This document shows positions 49,478-61,185 of a DNA stretch of 64,000 bases, in pieces; the first letter of the stretch is position 1; each line of letters begins with the position of its first letter. Source of the stretch: Acridotheres tristis (Eukaryota; Chordata; Aves; Passeriformes; Sturnidae); NCBI GenBank assembly GCA_037013685.1, contig CM072886.1, positions 90,136,422 through 90,200,421 on the forward strand. The letters are read 5' to 3'. Both the position numbers and the translations under genes were made by a program. The notes beneath the pieces are model-generated. The model searched no databases. It was not told the DNA's origin and saw nothing but the letters and a program-made list of their open reading frames with translations.

Positions 49478-49753
49478 CTAGCATGGTAACGTCACTCCTG
49501 CATGGTTCCAGGAGAGCTGAAGTAAACACTCCCATGCAGTGCTCTGAGAGCCCACATACAGTGGCTCATGCTTGTTCTGCCAACAGAGCTGTTTCATCCC
49601 AGACACTATATTGTCTGCATAAATAAACTGTAACAGGAATTCATACACCAGCAATTCGTCAGAGATTTTATTTCTATTTTTGCAGCTTGCTGTAATTATT
49701 TCCTCATAGGGAAGCTGATTCCGCTTATATGGACTTTTCTTGAGATGGAGCAT
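49478..49753 (-). other. Minus-strand open frame in conserved-looking sequence
   Basis: Ninety-one codons from an ATG, open further upstream to a TAA at about 49790. The codon choice looks more coding-like than other frames here (many CTG, CAG, GTG, AAG and GAG). Sample peptide words are SPYKRNQLPYEEII and KISDELLVYEFLLQF. Isolated CpGs are kept (AATTCGTCAG, GATTCCGCTT, GTAACGTCAC). I see no convincing splice sites and no family match. It may be an exon, a pseudogene scrap or a conserved noncoding element, and chance remains possible. Confidence 0.2.
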
Positions 49754-51360
49754 CTTTTCTGTACTTTTTCTTACACTTGTTATAAAGAAAGATTATTCAT
49801 CTCTAAATTTATAGCATCTAGACATGTTCCCACTTGCAGCACCCAGACAGACAGTTATTCACTTAGCTCTTCTCAATACCCATTTTGAAAAAATATAAGA
49901 CCTAATATTTTCTTTTTGACCAAAGTCTTTCTTTTCCATCAACAGCTTTTTGATCTTATGGCATTACAAATCCACGTTTTTCTTGCCAGATTCCAAGAGC
50001 CTTTCTGAATTTTTTTATTCTCCCATGCAAATGCTACTATCAATCTGTTTGTGACCAAAGTGTAACAAACTTCTAGAAAATAAAATATGCATTTAATTAG
50101 TCAAATTAGTAAGTAGCTTTTAACATGAACATACATAGATGCATGTATTTTCAATTAATAGAACCTTGTAAAACTCATGTGATCAAGCTTGTCTCTGGGC
50201 TTTGCTTTCAGACTTCAAAAAATTAATCCATGGTGATAATTTCTGGAAGCTAAATTGTTTCTCATTGACAAGCCGATGCTGCAGATCTTTGAGGCATTTT
50301 CTTTGTGGGGAAGATGAAAGTTCTGAGTTGAAGGGGGAATTTGCCAAGGTCTCATTTTATTGTGCACTATGATTTTCCAGCTCCCTGTTCTTGTGGAAGG
50401 TGTAAGAGATTGCTGGTAATATGTAGGGTGTGAAAAGGCTCTTGACAGTGGGAGGAAGTAAGTGAAGTAGGAGGGTTCTCATTGCATCAGGTCTGTCCAG
50501 GTCTAAATCTGTCCTCTGACTTGTCTGCATGTTCAGCAAGTAGTACTTGCACTCATGTTTGTTCCTGTCATCAGAGGAAGAGTGACAACCCTCAGCTCTG
50601 CAGTCCATGCTTGCTACAGAGCCTCCTTTGCACTCCCGACACGAGACCAGCCCAGGGTTTAATGCAGGTGGCTCCATGGCATGACATGAGCCTTTTTCTA
50701 TCACAGCTGACCTGGAGGTGGGCAGCATAATGGCATTGCTGAGGACAAACACTGAGCTCCTCTCTGAGGATCATGCCAGGGTCAGAAGGGCAGCCAAGGA
50801 CAAGCTGTGCGAGTGACACAGCTTGGGCTGCAGTGAAGGGAACACGGAGCCCCCTGCCCAAAGGGAAGGGCCAGAGCAGGTCAGTCAGAGACAGTGTGGC
50901 ATGTTGGTGTGCCCAGGGCCCCAGCACCTGTGTGTGGTGCTCAACTGGGGACATGAGCTTGAGGTCTTGACCATGAAGGAGGAGCTGGTGAGATGGAAGA
51001 GGGAATACAGGTGTTGAGTTCATGGTTTCACATACTACTGACTGAAGTTTAGTCTTTGAGTCTTTTGATCTCAAGTCTTTGCTACTAAGGCTATGGGTCA
51101 CTGTGGGAAACCAAAGTTTTGTGAAACCAGACACTCTGCCCTTGCTCAGGTCCACCAGGACACTGTTGTGTGCTGGATTCTACCTAGTGGTCAGTAAGTC
51201 CATCTCTTCCAGGGAGCCTGGTGCTGTCTTCACAGGCCAGCTCTGTCATCCATGACTTTGTTAGACCCCTGGCTACCAAAACCATCTTTCTTCCTGAGTC
51301 TTGACTGTCACCTTCTTCCTGCAATGACCAATCTACTGAAATGCATTTGGAAATAAGGTG

Positions 51361-51420
51361 AAGGGACAGAAAACAGGAAAAAAAAAAAAGAGAAAGATGA
51401 AAATGAAGAGGAAAAAAAGT
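51361..51420. repeat. Purine-rich low-complexity tract
   Basis: AGGGACAGAAAACAGG, then a run of about 12 A, then GAGAAAGATG and AGAGGAAAAAAAG. Nearly all G and A on the + strand. Confidence 0.85.
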
Positions 51421-52965
51421 TATAATGGAAACAAGGATCTCAGTTGCTTCTGCTAGACACTAACAAAAAGCTTTTGAAGTGTTAGACCGCATATTTTCAG
51501 ATGGGATCACTCTGCTAAAGCTGCTGATCACCTGCTTTTAGCTGTGGGGTTGACTCTTATGCTAAATGCCCACTCTGCCAAATCCATCGTCAAGGCAAAA
51601 TACTTCACCTGCTGTAATTAAATCTCATGATTTTTTAAGCTTGTCTCCTGATTTTTGGAGCCTGACTCATGGTTTCTGTGGAAAACTTAGGCTTGGCAAA
51701 TGCTGAAAGAAGTGGGAGTATTTGCAGCTTGAAGGCACTGTTCAGCGAGAGGAAGGGTGGAGGAATCTGCCCCTCAGCAATTAGTAGACTCGCTTTCTAC
51801 GAAAGGACGTGTCATTTGGTAGGTTATTTTAGCATGCTGTACAGATGCAGATTATTTTTTAGAATTTTTAATTGGTGATACCATAGCAACTTTATACAAT
51901 GAAAAACAGTCCAGGCCAGATTGTGCCTGACAACCACCCGCCTGTTTGGGGGTGGCAGAAAGCTGTACCGACCCAGGAGGACTTTGAGAAGCTCTTGAGG
52001 CTCTGAGTCCTGGTGAGGAAGGCTGTCAGATAGGTGGAATGGGCTCCCAACCCCACAGCTAGAGGGGACTGGTCCATTGCCTTGTCACCCTACAGCCTTT
52101 TCCTCAACGTTTTGGATTGAACAAGATGTTACAGCTAAATCCCCGAGATGCCAGAAAATGATTTAAAATTCAGGGCTCTGATGGATTTTTGCCCTCTGTG
52201 AATCAGAGATGGGAGAGAGTCTGAAGAAGTAGTGCAGGGCAGAAATACATATAACAGATAGTGTCTAGGCCTACTGATGCTGCAGCACTCAATATTTTCT
52301 TTCAGTGATCAGTGGGAGCTAGGTGTTTCCTCTGTGCATTCATCTTAAACATTTCCTGCCTTCTGGAGAAAAAAATCTAGATGGGATATGTTCAGTGCTG
52401 GCCCCTCTTCCTTTGGTATCAGTTTAACAGTAAGGGGCAGGGAAGAGTGTCATATCACTACCTTGATGTAGGTGTTCTCTCCTTAGCCCTTTGGTGTTCT
52501 ATTTTTAGCTAAAGGACTGAATCTCATACCTCAGGTATACACAGATCTCAATAAAGAGATAAAGGGGCCATACTCAACTCTGTGCAATATTGTGCTCTCA
52601 TGCACAGTCTTTGCCTTTCTGCCACGTCTAAGACATGTATATGTGTGTGTAGATGTATATATGACTCCGAGACTTTTTAAAGTCACTGAAAAGAATGGAA
52701 ATGGATAGTGCTGGACTGGTTGAGTAGGCTAGGGAATCATCATGAAGAGGTTGAAAGATTGAGGTGGACAGTATTGATGTGTGAGTGTGTATATGAAAGG
52801 GCAGGATCTTGACTTGAGATGAATCATAAGGGCATTGTGGTTCCCAGCCCACCTAGGGAAGCTGGAGAGTAGACAATGACTTTAACTGAGAAACCTACTA
52901 TACAGTATTGGGATAAAAGAGACTAGGGGAAGCAGAGGGTCTTTCAGAGGAAAGCAAGATGTGAT

Positions 52966-53092
52966 GCTCAAGGCCAGGTTGGATGGGACTCTGAGAAACC
53001 TGATCTAGTGGAAGGTGTCCATGCCCATATTGGGGCAGTTGAACTAGAAAGCCTTTAAAGGTCCCTTTCAACTCAATATATTCTATGATTCT
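52966..53092 (+). mobile_element. CR1 LINE 3' end fragment
   Basis: AGGCCAGGTTGGATGGGACT, then CTGAGAAACCTGATCTAGTG, GAAGGTGTCCATGCCCATAT, GGGGCAGTTGAACTAGA, TTTAAAGGTCCCTTTCAACT and the terminal ATTCTATGATTCT motif match the avian CR1 3' terminus in order. CR1 insertions are 5'-truncated and end in this 8-bp-type repeat instead of poly(A), as here. The copy is about 125 bp long and diverged. The usual GGGGGGTTGGAACTAGATGATC block is eroded, so it is an old insertion. Confidence 0.92.
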
Positions 53093-56000
53093 TACACTGT
53101 GGAATGTAGTTAGGATAAAAGAAGATCAAAGCAATGCTGTATATATACTGTTCATTGCGGACACAGTCTCTTAGTGAATATAAAGTCTTTACCTGGAGAC
53201 AAAATTCAACACATGATTAAATTGCATCAAATATGTGGAGAATGGTGACTACTGGGAAGGAATATAGTAACAAGAGAGACAGATATTTTACAAACTGTGC
53301 AGAAGCTTGACTGCAAAGAGCTGAGACTGATCCAGGTAATGAAGACATGAGGGAAGTCTCCAAAAGAGGCTTTTAAAAACCTGACACCATAGATTTTCCC
53401 CTTTCTGTATGGAAGAAAAATGAGAGATATGGAAAGAATGTAATTTACCTTGATAACATGAGACCTCCTTTGGCAAAGCCTCCATCAGCCTTGTGTTGAA
53501 CATAAATATGTGTGTGGGAAGGGGGCTGAAGGAAGAGCAAGTCCGATACTTGGGAGCTGTCTGCTTCATTCCCAATGTAAATTCATAGAAATGCTAACAC
53601 GGAGTATCACTGTGCTAAATACTCGTGCTTAAATGTTTCCCACCCTTGTGAGTAGCCCTATGTCCTTGGCCATTCCCTAGGGACAGGCACAAATTGGCTT
53701 GAAAAATACAGAGGAATGTTGCTGACCATCCTTTTATTCAAACCACTTCCCATCAGATTTTCAATGGGAGAAAGAAATTTGACTGTGGGAAATGAAACAC
53801 TTTTGAAGCTACAGACAGAATTTATCATGAGCTAATGCTATCACAGTAGAAAAACACCTGAAAATATCCCCAGGAATTTTTAATAACAATTTCTTAATGG
53901 ATTTTCTCTTTGAAGGTGGAAGAACATACTGTCTCTGTATATATGTATGTTATTTTCATCTATAGGAATTCAGCATTAATTAACAATTTAAAGAAACACT
54001 ACCAAGCACTAATTGGATGTATTTTTATAAGTTTTGCTGCCTATGAAAATGAAGTTCTGCATTTTGAATAGTGGTCCATGAATCATAGAAGTGTTTCTTT
54101 TTCAATTAGGGAGACATTAAATACTGATCCTGATTTTGCCAATGTGGTCAATGAATACATCCCTGCTAGAATATCACAATTTAAAACATTTGTGGTGGCC
54201 ACCTCTTTTTCAGAATGCATGATGAGAAGCTGAGTTTTTCACTCAAAATTAATTATTTTTTGCTAATGCAAATGATGCTAAATAGGAAATGCTAAATAGG
54301 AGATGCTGAATAGGAAATGAAGCCAAAGCTTATGTATTTACTTCTTCATAATGCTGTGCTCCCCAGATCCCTTCTCTGCTTTATTAAACTGTAGATAACT
54401 GTTCCCCTTCCCAAGTGACCTCGGTTGGGTTGAAATCTTTATATCAGTTTATGATAACAGATTATGGTAACAGAATGTTACCATTTTTTGAAGAACCGTA
54501 TCACTTCATCTTTCATAAATACTAATTAAACAAGTCGAGCTTACGTCAGTGCCAAGATTCATGTCAGCAGTTAGTGCAACTTGTTATTGTAAGATTAGTT
54601 CTGACACATTCCTTCCAGCACAGCAAGCAGTGGGATCCTGTGCAGCACTGGGAAGAAGTCATCTCTCTAGAGACTGCCGGTAGGTATCCAATGGGAAGGA
54701 AGGCTGCTTTCTTTAACAGGATTAAAAACTCTCTGCTGACATACTCCCTAACTGAATCATCCTGAACTGTAAGTCTCACCACGCAGAAGGAACGAGCTCA
54801 CTCACCACCCAGGCTTTACAGCACTCAGGCCCTTTGTATTATAATGTCTGTGCCCAGTGGGATTGGCTTCAGGAGCCTTCTCTGGTCTGGTCAGGGATCA
54901 TTCACAGCTGCAATAATTGGCAACGATTTCTTGACTACAAGTACATCGAGTGAGGCTTACTCCTCTGAGCAATTTCTTGCTGTGAACGAGATGAAAGGGA
55001 GAGAAGTGACCTTATTGTGTCCAGCTGGCATGTACACTGCTGATTCAGGGGCGTTCCCTGGGCTCTGCTTGAAGGGGTGCTGGTGGTATTGTCACTGTCT
55101 AAATGTTACTGTTTGAACTGAGCAACGTGCAAACACTGGAATTTTAAGAGCTGTGTAATTTTAAGGCATATCCTTAGTAGAGGTCACCCTCAAGAGAATT
55201 GCTTTCACTGTTCAGATTCACAGGTGTTATGGTGCCTATTGAGTATAATTTCTTTATACTCTGAATGCTTGCAGAGACATAGAGTATGGTGACAGGGAGA
55301 CAGAGATAGACAGTCTGCTTGCCCAGCAGTGCGCTGTGAGTTCACAGAATACTGGTTAGTATTGTGTCTTGTTTCACAACAAGTTTAAGACTCAGATTTT
55401 TCAGAATGGTGGAAACATTTGGTGGTATGTCCAGCTGGCATATGCAGTAGCCCTGAATATGTGGCAACTGCAATAATAAGTGAACTTAGGGAATGGGATA
55501 TATCTATTGGCCTGTGTGCCTAAAGTGATTCAGTAAGTAAGGCACTCACACAAAATTGGATTTTTATCCTGTTGCAATTCTGAAAGCTTGGATCCTCACA
55601 TGGATTGAGGCATAAACTAGCATTACTGTGTATGCTTGATAGTATTCCCTCTTTTTCTCTTTGTAATTTAATTTTTCCTAATCAGATACCATTTGCTTTC
55701 AAAAAGGCAGTGTATATCCTCAATCAGAAAGCTATTAAGTAGGTAAGCCTTCTTTATCCTCCCATTGCTGCTCTGACTTAAAGTGAGTACATGAAGCTTT
55801 GCTCTCAGTTTGGGTAGTTAAGACAAGTTCAGACCTCAGCATTAATGTGAAGAAGAAAATCATCTTGACCCAAAGTTCTCTGACTGATCCAGGAGCTGAA
55901 TCAGATTATATACCATGCCAGAAGGTGCATTTACACTCTGCAATCTGTAATCAAGTGATACTTGGAATCAAGTGTATAATTCAGAAACTGTCTTTGGCAA

Positions 56001-59000
56001 TGTGTCTAAACATATATTGGAAAATAAGCTGTTATGATCAAATGACAAATATGTGTCCTTCAGGTGGTGTGTATGGTGCTTTTCTGAACATGCAAGTGCA
56101 TGGGAAAGAGTTATAAACATGAGAGATGGTGGAACAATTTTCAGTTTCTGAAGTTCAAGGGGGAAACCAAAGCATCTTTACAGAAAGCAAAGCTGTGTAG
56201 TGTGATGGTACTTTTTGGCTTTGTCACATGTGCTCCATGAGTGACAGATTAATCTAAGCAGTGTCTTGTTTGAAGAACCTAAGCCTGCACAACTGCTGAG
56301 GCTGAGCAAGTCTTGGCCTCAGAGATAGATGCATGAAGGCTTTGAATTCTCTAAACCTCCCAGACTGGAGGGTGCTTCTTAGCAACAGTTTATGAAATGA
56401 GCAGAGATACAGTCGTCCTGGCTGGGTGCATCAATCATCATCTTTGTCATTATCCATCCAAAATGGAGGGGTGCTGTGATATTCTTTGCTGGTTTTAAAT
56501 CTGCAAGTGTGGAACGAAGTTATGCTATGAACAAGTCCTCTTGTTTTTGGTTTCTTTTTTTCTGAAAAATGCTGAATCCCTACTCTGGAGACAACTTTCC
56601 ATTATTAAATATTAAGTATTTCTTAAGGTTTTTATGAACTGCAGGGAACCACAGCTATTTAATATGACTTTTTATGAAAGGTCTCAAATATTGTAGTAAA
56701 GGGCACCTGGAAATTTGTTTTTTTAAGATAGATAGAAATAATTTTAGTCTATTTTAAGCTGATACTAAGACTCCAGTCAAGAACTCATACTGCACTGGCA
56801 CATGTGGGGCTGCATCTGGAGACAAAGGCAATTTGTGGCATATTTTTAAACTCTTTCAAAATTATTCAGAGATTTTAATGTGTTTGTTTCTTTGATTTAT
56901 TTACTCCGAGGTCTGCGTATTATAGCTTAGACAACATGTCTTTACATGCAGAATAATATCCCAGAGACATGGGAGGGAGAGAGAGTGCTATGAAAGGCTC
57001 TTATACTAAAGGAAAAGGGAATGGAAAATAGAAATTAGACACATAAATATATAGGAAAGAGGTGGCAAAATTAATGATGATGCAGACATTGCTGAGATGT
57101 TCCTTCAGGCATTTCTGAGTTCTGAATGTGTAAATGTTTTGTGTAGAACATATGGAAGAAACAAAGCTTTATTTCTACTTGCGTAACTCAGAAATGGTTG
57201 AGTTTATAGGAAAGGAAAAAAAAGAAAAAAAGTAAGGAGAAAAGGAAATTTGGCTGAGATCAAGCATGAAAGATTTACATTCAAAAGAAATAATTTTGAG
57301 TTTTTTGTTTTGGTAGAATATATTTGGAGTTGTGAGCGACTGAGAAGGGGAATCTGGATGGGAACCAGAACACTACCTTGACAGGTAATCAACTACACAT
57401 ACACCCAGATATATATATTTAATGCTTGTGAAATTTAAAAAGTGTCATTTATTCTGTCCTTATGCTTAAATTAAGTGCATTTCTAAATGTATAATGTGCA
57501 TATACTGTGTAATATTGGATATTGTAGATCAGAGTGCTTTCTAAAGTGTACACCACAGTTTAATATGTTCCTTATATTGATGCATAACAGGTATTCAGTT
57601 GAGTATTACTGGAAGTTGACAAAATAACTGGACTTCCACCGGAAGGAATGAATATATTCTCTCCCCAGAGCAGAGATTGTTGTTAACTATTCCAGAACAG
57701 TAACTGTTAAAGCATTCAGTGTCAGAGATACTCTAATGAAGACAGAAGGTTTTTATAGGCTTGGCTAGTCCCCATGGAAACAGCCCTTCTACTGGGTTAC
57801 CATAGGAATCATCAAAGCCTTTGTAAGCCTCCCTTAATAGTGCATATAAGCTTTCCAGGCAGACTGGAATATCTGCTAGAGGATACACCTCCTGTTTTTA
57901 AATATAAATACAAACAGATTTTGTTTCAGAGTGGTACTCATCTCTGTTTAACTAGCTATGCTATTCTTTACGTTAGAGTTACATTAAACACTGGAGTCAC
58001 CTGTGGTACAGGAGGATGTGTGAGGGCTGGATGGGTTTATGAACAAGGCAAGCCATGTATGTTCGTGCCTAACCTGCGGGGAACCAGCAGCAGAAACACC
58101 ATTCCATACAGCACGTGTGGCATAGCCCAAAACATGTCCAAACATTGCCCACCTCCACCTTTCTGTGGACACTGCAGAGCTTTAGCCAGTCTGAAGCTTT
58201 GCTGAACTAAAGTTATACGATAGGAAACAAACATGCAAGGAATGGAGCCAAAGGAAACAAACTGAACACTGCTGAATGAAACTAACAGAAAGGAAGCCAC
58301 GGGGCGACTTAGCTCTCTAAGTCTTCCATGACAGTAGCTGTTTTGACTTCTAAATAATGTTCCTTGAAGCCATTACCTGGGGACAGGATGAGTAGTTGCT
58401 TGGATAACTAATGAGGAATTGTATTTTCACATTCTTGATCCTTAATCTTTGTAAGAACAGGGAAATACAGTGGGGAGCTGCAGATTGTGAGGGAACTATG
58501 CACCTACTTGCTGGTCTTGTCATTGTGAGCTTAATTTTATTCAAAAGACCTTTATAAATGAAATAAATATATGTAATTTTGGTTCTGCTTAAACTCCTGG
58601 GATTAACATAGTGTTCTCCACACAGGGGATTGACATTAATAAGACTACTTGTAAAGGGAATCTGGCCAACATCTTCAGGGCTTGCTATTTTTTCAAAGAA
58701 ATGCTAGCTACAAGGCTTTCTACTGTAAAGCCTGACAGCATCATAATGCTTTTATATTCCACTTTCCACTTGGCTAAATTTCATTATGCAGTTTGGGCAT
58801 ATAAATCAGTGTAGCTGAATTAAAGGACGTGGTCTTTACAGGATGACACTACCAGAGGATTTGGCCCTCGAGTTCCAGTTACCAAGGTACCAGCTCCCAT
58901 ACATGTAAAGATCCCCATGAAAAGCAGTGGAACTGCATACATGTTTTGATTAGGCATGTAGGCATTCCTTACCTTACCAGAGAAAGAATTCTGACTGGAC

Positions 59001-59981
59001 AAAACAAAAGTTTTGGATTTAACAGAAAATGTATTTATTTTAAAATGGATAATTGGACCTACAGATGTGAAAACTGCTATACATTGTGGTAAGTTTGCAC
59101 AGATGGTATGGCAAGGCATACATCATGTACTATTCTTTTCCAGAGCTGCTAGAAAGGCAGTATATTTCTTCCAGGAAAATATTTTAATGGAGCTAGAAAT
59201 GTTTTTGATTTCCCAAGTAACTGAGGTACCGCAATTAAGGACATTTTTGGGCACCCTAGCCCAAAGATGATGTCTCTAGTTACCCAAAAGTAGGCAGTGA
59301 AAATCTGAGGATTGCAGTCATCCAGAAGCAATCACTGAGACAGAGATCTATTTACAGGGAAAGGGGATAAGAAAAAAAAAAGAGAAGATTTGTGGAGGAG
59401 TTAATAAGGGATTCTTCTGTGCACTGATAATTTTAAGGCTGCTTTAACCCTCCTCTGCCAGTTATGAATTACTCTTACAGAAACGTTGGTCCCATAGTTT
59501 TGGTTCCATTTTAGGAGCTGACAGAGATGTCAAAGATGGTATCTGGAGCAGCAAGAGGCAGGATTATACTGGGTATGACAATGTGAGTGCTCTCCAATGT
59601 GTTGTCCCACCAAAAATGTAGAACGATTCCTATTTTTGGAGGTCTGACTCCCCATGCCATGCACTGTCTTGCCAGAGAGAAGGATAGTTGTAGGAGTACC
59701 TGAAATGTAGGTCTAAAAATAAAGCCATGAGTAATTCATTGTATGGTTCAACTAGTCATGTGTCCACCAAATGGAACAATGCAGCTGTAATCTCAGGCAT
59801 TTTATTCTTTGACCAAGAAAAAAAGGATGATGTGGCCCACATGACATACCTGAACTCACTATTATTACACTTTTCCTTAAAGGTCTTGTAAGAATTACTC
59901 TACTTGTAGGCTTTCTCTAAGAACTGCAGTCAGTGTATAAACTGCCCGTGTTTACCTTGCTTGTTGCCACAAAAACGTCCT
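53093..59981. other. Noncoding stretch, no gene recognised
   Basis: About 6.9 kb with short chance frames only, up to 143 codons (57774-58205, + strand) with no domain. A triple 14-bp repeat lies at 54275-54316. A possible conserved block with ACGTCAG lies at about 54515-54620. No other repeat family was recognised. Confidence 0.5.
54275..54316. repeat. 14-bp tandem repeat, three copies
   Basis: ATGCTAAATAGGAA, ATGCTAAATAGGAG and ATGCTGAATAGGAA lie head to tail. A short minisatellite-like array with one substitution per diverged copy. The preceding CTAATGCAAATG is a weaker half-match. Confidence 0.95.
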
Positions 59982-60153
59982 TACTGGTTCACCCAGAGAA
60001 ACTATGGATGCCCCATCTCTGGAAAGGTTCAATGCCAGGTTGGATGAGATGTGGATCAACATGATCTCGTGGAAGGTGTCCCTGTCCATAGCAGGGGAGG
60101 TTGGACCAGATGGTTTTTGAAGTCCCTTCCAACCCAAACCATTCTATGGTTCA
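59982..60153 (+). mobile_element. CR1 LINE 3' end fragment
   Basis: The order of words is that of the avian CR1 3' end: CTGGTTCACCCAGAGAAACT, ATGGATGCCCCATCTCTGGA, AAGGTTCAATGCCAGGTTGG, CTCGTGGAAGGTGTCCCTGT, CCATAGCAGGGGAGGTTGGA, CCAGATGG, GTCCCTTCCAACCCAAACCA and TTCTATGGTTC. It is less diverged than the 53.0 kb copy and about 170 bp long. It is 5'-truncated, as is typical of CR1. The minus-strand frame at 59952-60137 is its antisense. Confidence 0.96.
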
Positions 60154-60944
60154 TGTTGCAGACGCCATCACTAAAGCTTTTTGCAGGTGAGAAATCCACC
60201 TAGCTTGTGATTTGTGTTTTGAGATTTTGTGGCTGCAATTTTTTGTCAAGTATGGCAGGTCATGAAGAAGCTGCTGCACCCACTGCAGCCTTCCAACAAA
60301 ATAGCCATTGTATTCTGTATATTTTTATGTTTGCATAAGAAATCACTGACAATCAAATTGTATCCTTGAAGAAAACATGACATGTGAACAATTTGCTTGG
60401 CCTGCAGGGCATGCCCCACATCTGAAAGGGCTAAAATGGGTGGGGTAGACTAAGCATATTTGGCAATTTTATGGTAAAAGGAACTCATTTGAAACTGCAC
60501 TTGTAGGATGACAGATGCACCATCTCAGTGGGAAAACAACGGGCATAGCATTTATCTTCTGGTGTCTGTGTTTACCTGCCCTTTGTATTCCCACTCCTTT
60601 GTCTCCTCCCCATTTTGTCTTCTTCTCCAGAGCTAAGGTTCTGGAACAGACCTCACAAATGGCTGAAACATGCAGCCCCCTGTAGTTCTCTCTGTGGTGT
60701 GGGTTTTTGCATCAGACGTTTCCATCCGTGGACCTTGTTTCCATTTCCTCATGACTATGGGTGTATATATATATATATATGCACCACAGTGCACTACCTT
60801 TGTCTTTCTGATCTGGAGAACCACTTCTCCCTCTGGCCATTCTCAGAAACACACAAACATACTTACACAGACACATCTGCTGTCAATCCTGACCAGTGAA
60901 ATCACCTCTCCTAGGCACCAGAAGTAGATGACAACTTCTTCAGA
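60154..60944. other. Noncoding stretch with a (TA)n repeat
   Basis: No gene is seen. A (TA)8 microsatellite lies at 60764-60780 and an ACAC-rich patch at 60848-60875. Short chance frames cross it. Confidence 0.5.
60764..60780. repeat. (TA)8 microsatellite
   Basis: Eight TA units after GGGTG and before GCACCAC. Confidence 0.92.
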
Positions 60945-61185
60945 CAATAGGAAGAAGCCTCATGTTCACAGGCCCTGTTGTTCACAAGGGAACTTCAGCC
61001 ACCATAATAACTTAATAATAACAACAGAGAAGGGCACAAATGACCCAGTGGTCCAGGAGGTCTGTGGAGTGCACTAATGAGTTTTCTAACCCAGGTGGTT
61101 AAGGAGATGACAAAAGGAGGCACTCCTCTTCACTTTGTACTTACAAACAAGAAAGAACTGGTTGAGGATACCAAGTTCAGAGAAG
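60945..61185 (+). mobile_element. CR1 LINE ORF2 fragment, endonuclease region
   Basis: The + strand follows the internal CR1 ORF2 layout: CACAGGCCCTGTTGTTCACA, GGAACTTCAGCCACC (the NFSH-like word), GGGCACAAATGACCCAGTGG, TCCAGGAGGTCTGTGGAGTG, GGAGGCACTCCTCTTCACTT and TACTTACAAACAAGAAAGAA, CTGGTTGAGGATACC (the LTNKEGLVEDV-like word). In CR1 this lies in the C-terminal half of the apurinic endonuclease domain. Stops and frame changes break it, so it is dead. It lies about 0.8 kb right of the CR1 3' end at 60.0-60.15 kb, in the same orientation but in reversed order (internal part after the 3' end). The two are therefore probably separate insertions. Confidence 0.75.

Larger units (their letters stand above)
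47693..52965. other. Noncoding stretch with GC-richer patches, no gene recognised
   Basis: Includes a TTG-rich simple repeat (47896-47917), a T15 run (49388-49402) and a purine-rich segment with an A12 run (51361-51420). Two GC-richer patches, 48680-49040 and 50480-51180, carry chance frames up to 187 codons (50592-51155, minus strand) without a recognisable domain. A minus-strand frame at 49478-49753 sits in conserved-looking sequence and is listed separately. No repeat family was recognised. Confidence 0.45.

Noticed and set aside
50700..50850. Possible CR1 endonuclease words (GCTTGGGCTGCAGTG)
   Set aside because: Only one word matches and the surrounding order does not follow CR1, unlike the segment at 60945-61185.
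50592..51155. 187-codon minus-strand frame
   Set aside because: No recognisable domain, no splice pattern, and overlapping frames on the other strand. The local GC rise lowers stop frequency, so length alone is weak evidence. I also tested it by eye against CR1 and LTR patterns without success.
54355..54440. LTR-like 'CTGCTTTATTAAACTG' word
   Set aside because: The single word resembles an LTR R region but nothing around it supports an LTR.
57774..58205. 143-codon plus-strand frame with many Cys residues
   Set aside because: The Cys spacing fits no domain I know, and the flanks show no splice or promoter signals.
60615..60927. Overlapping frames of 85-94 codons near 60.7 kb
   Set aside because: They cross a (TA)n microsatellite and show no conserved character.
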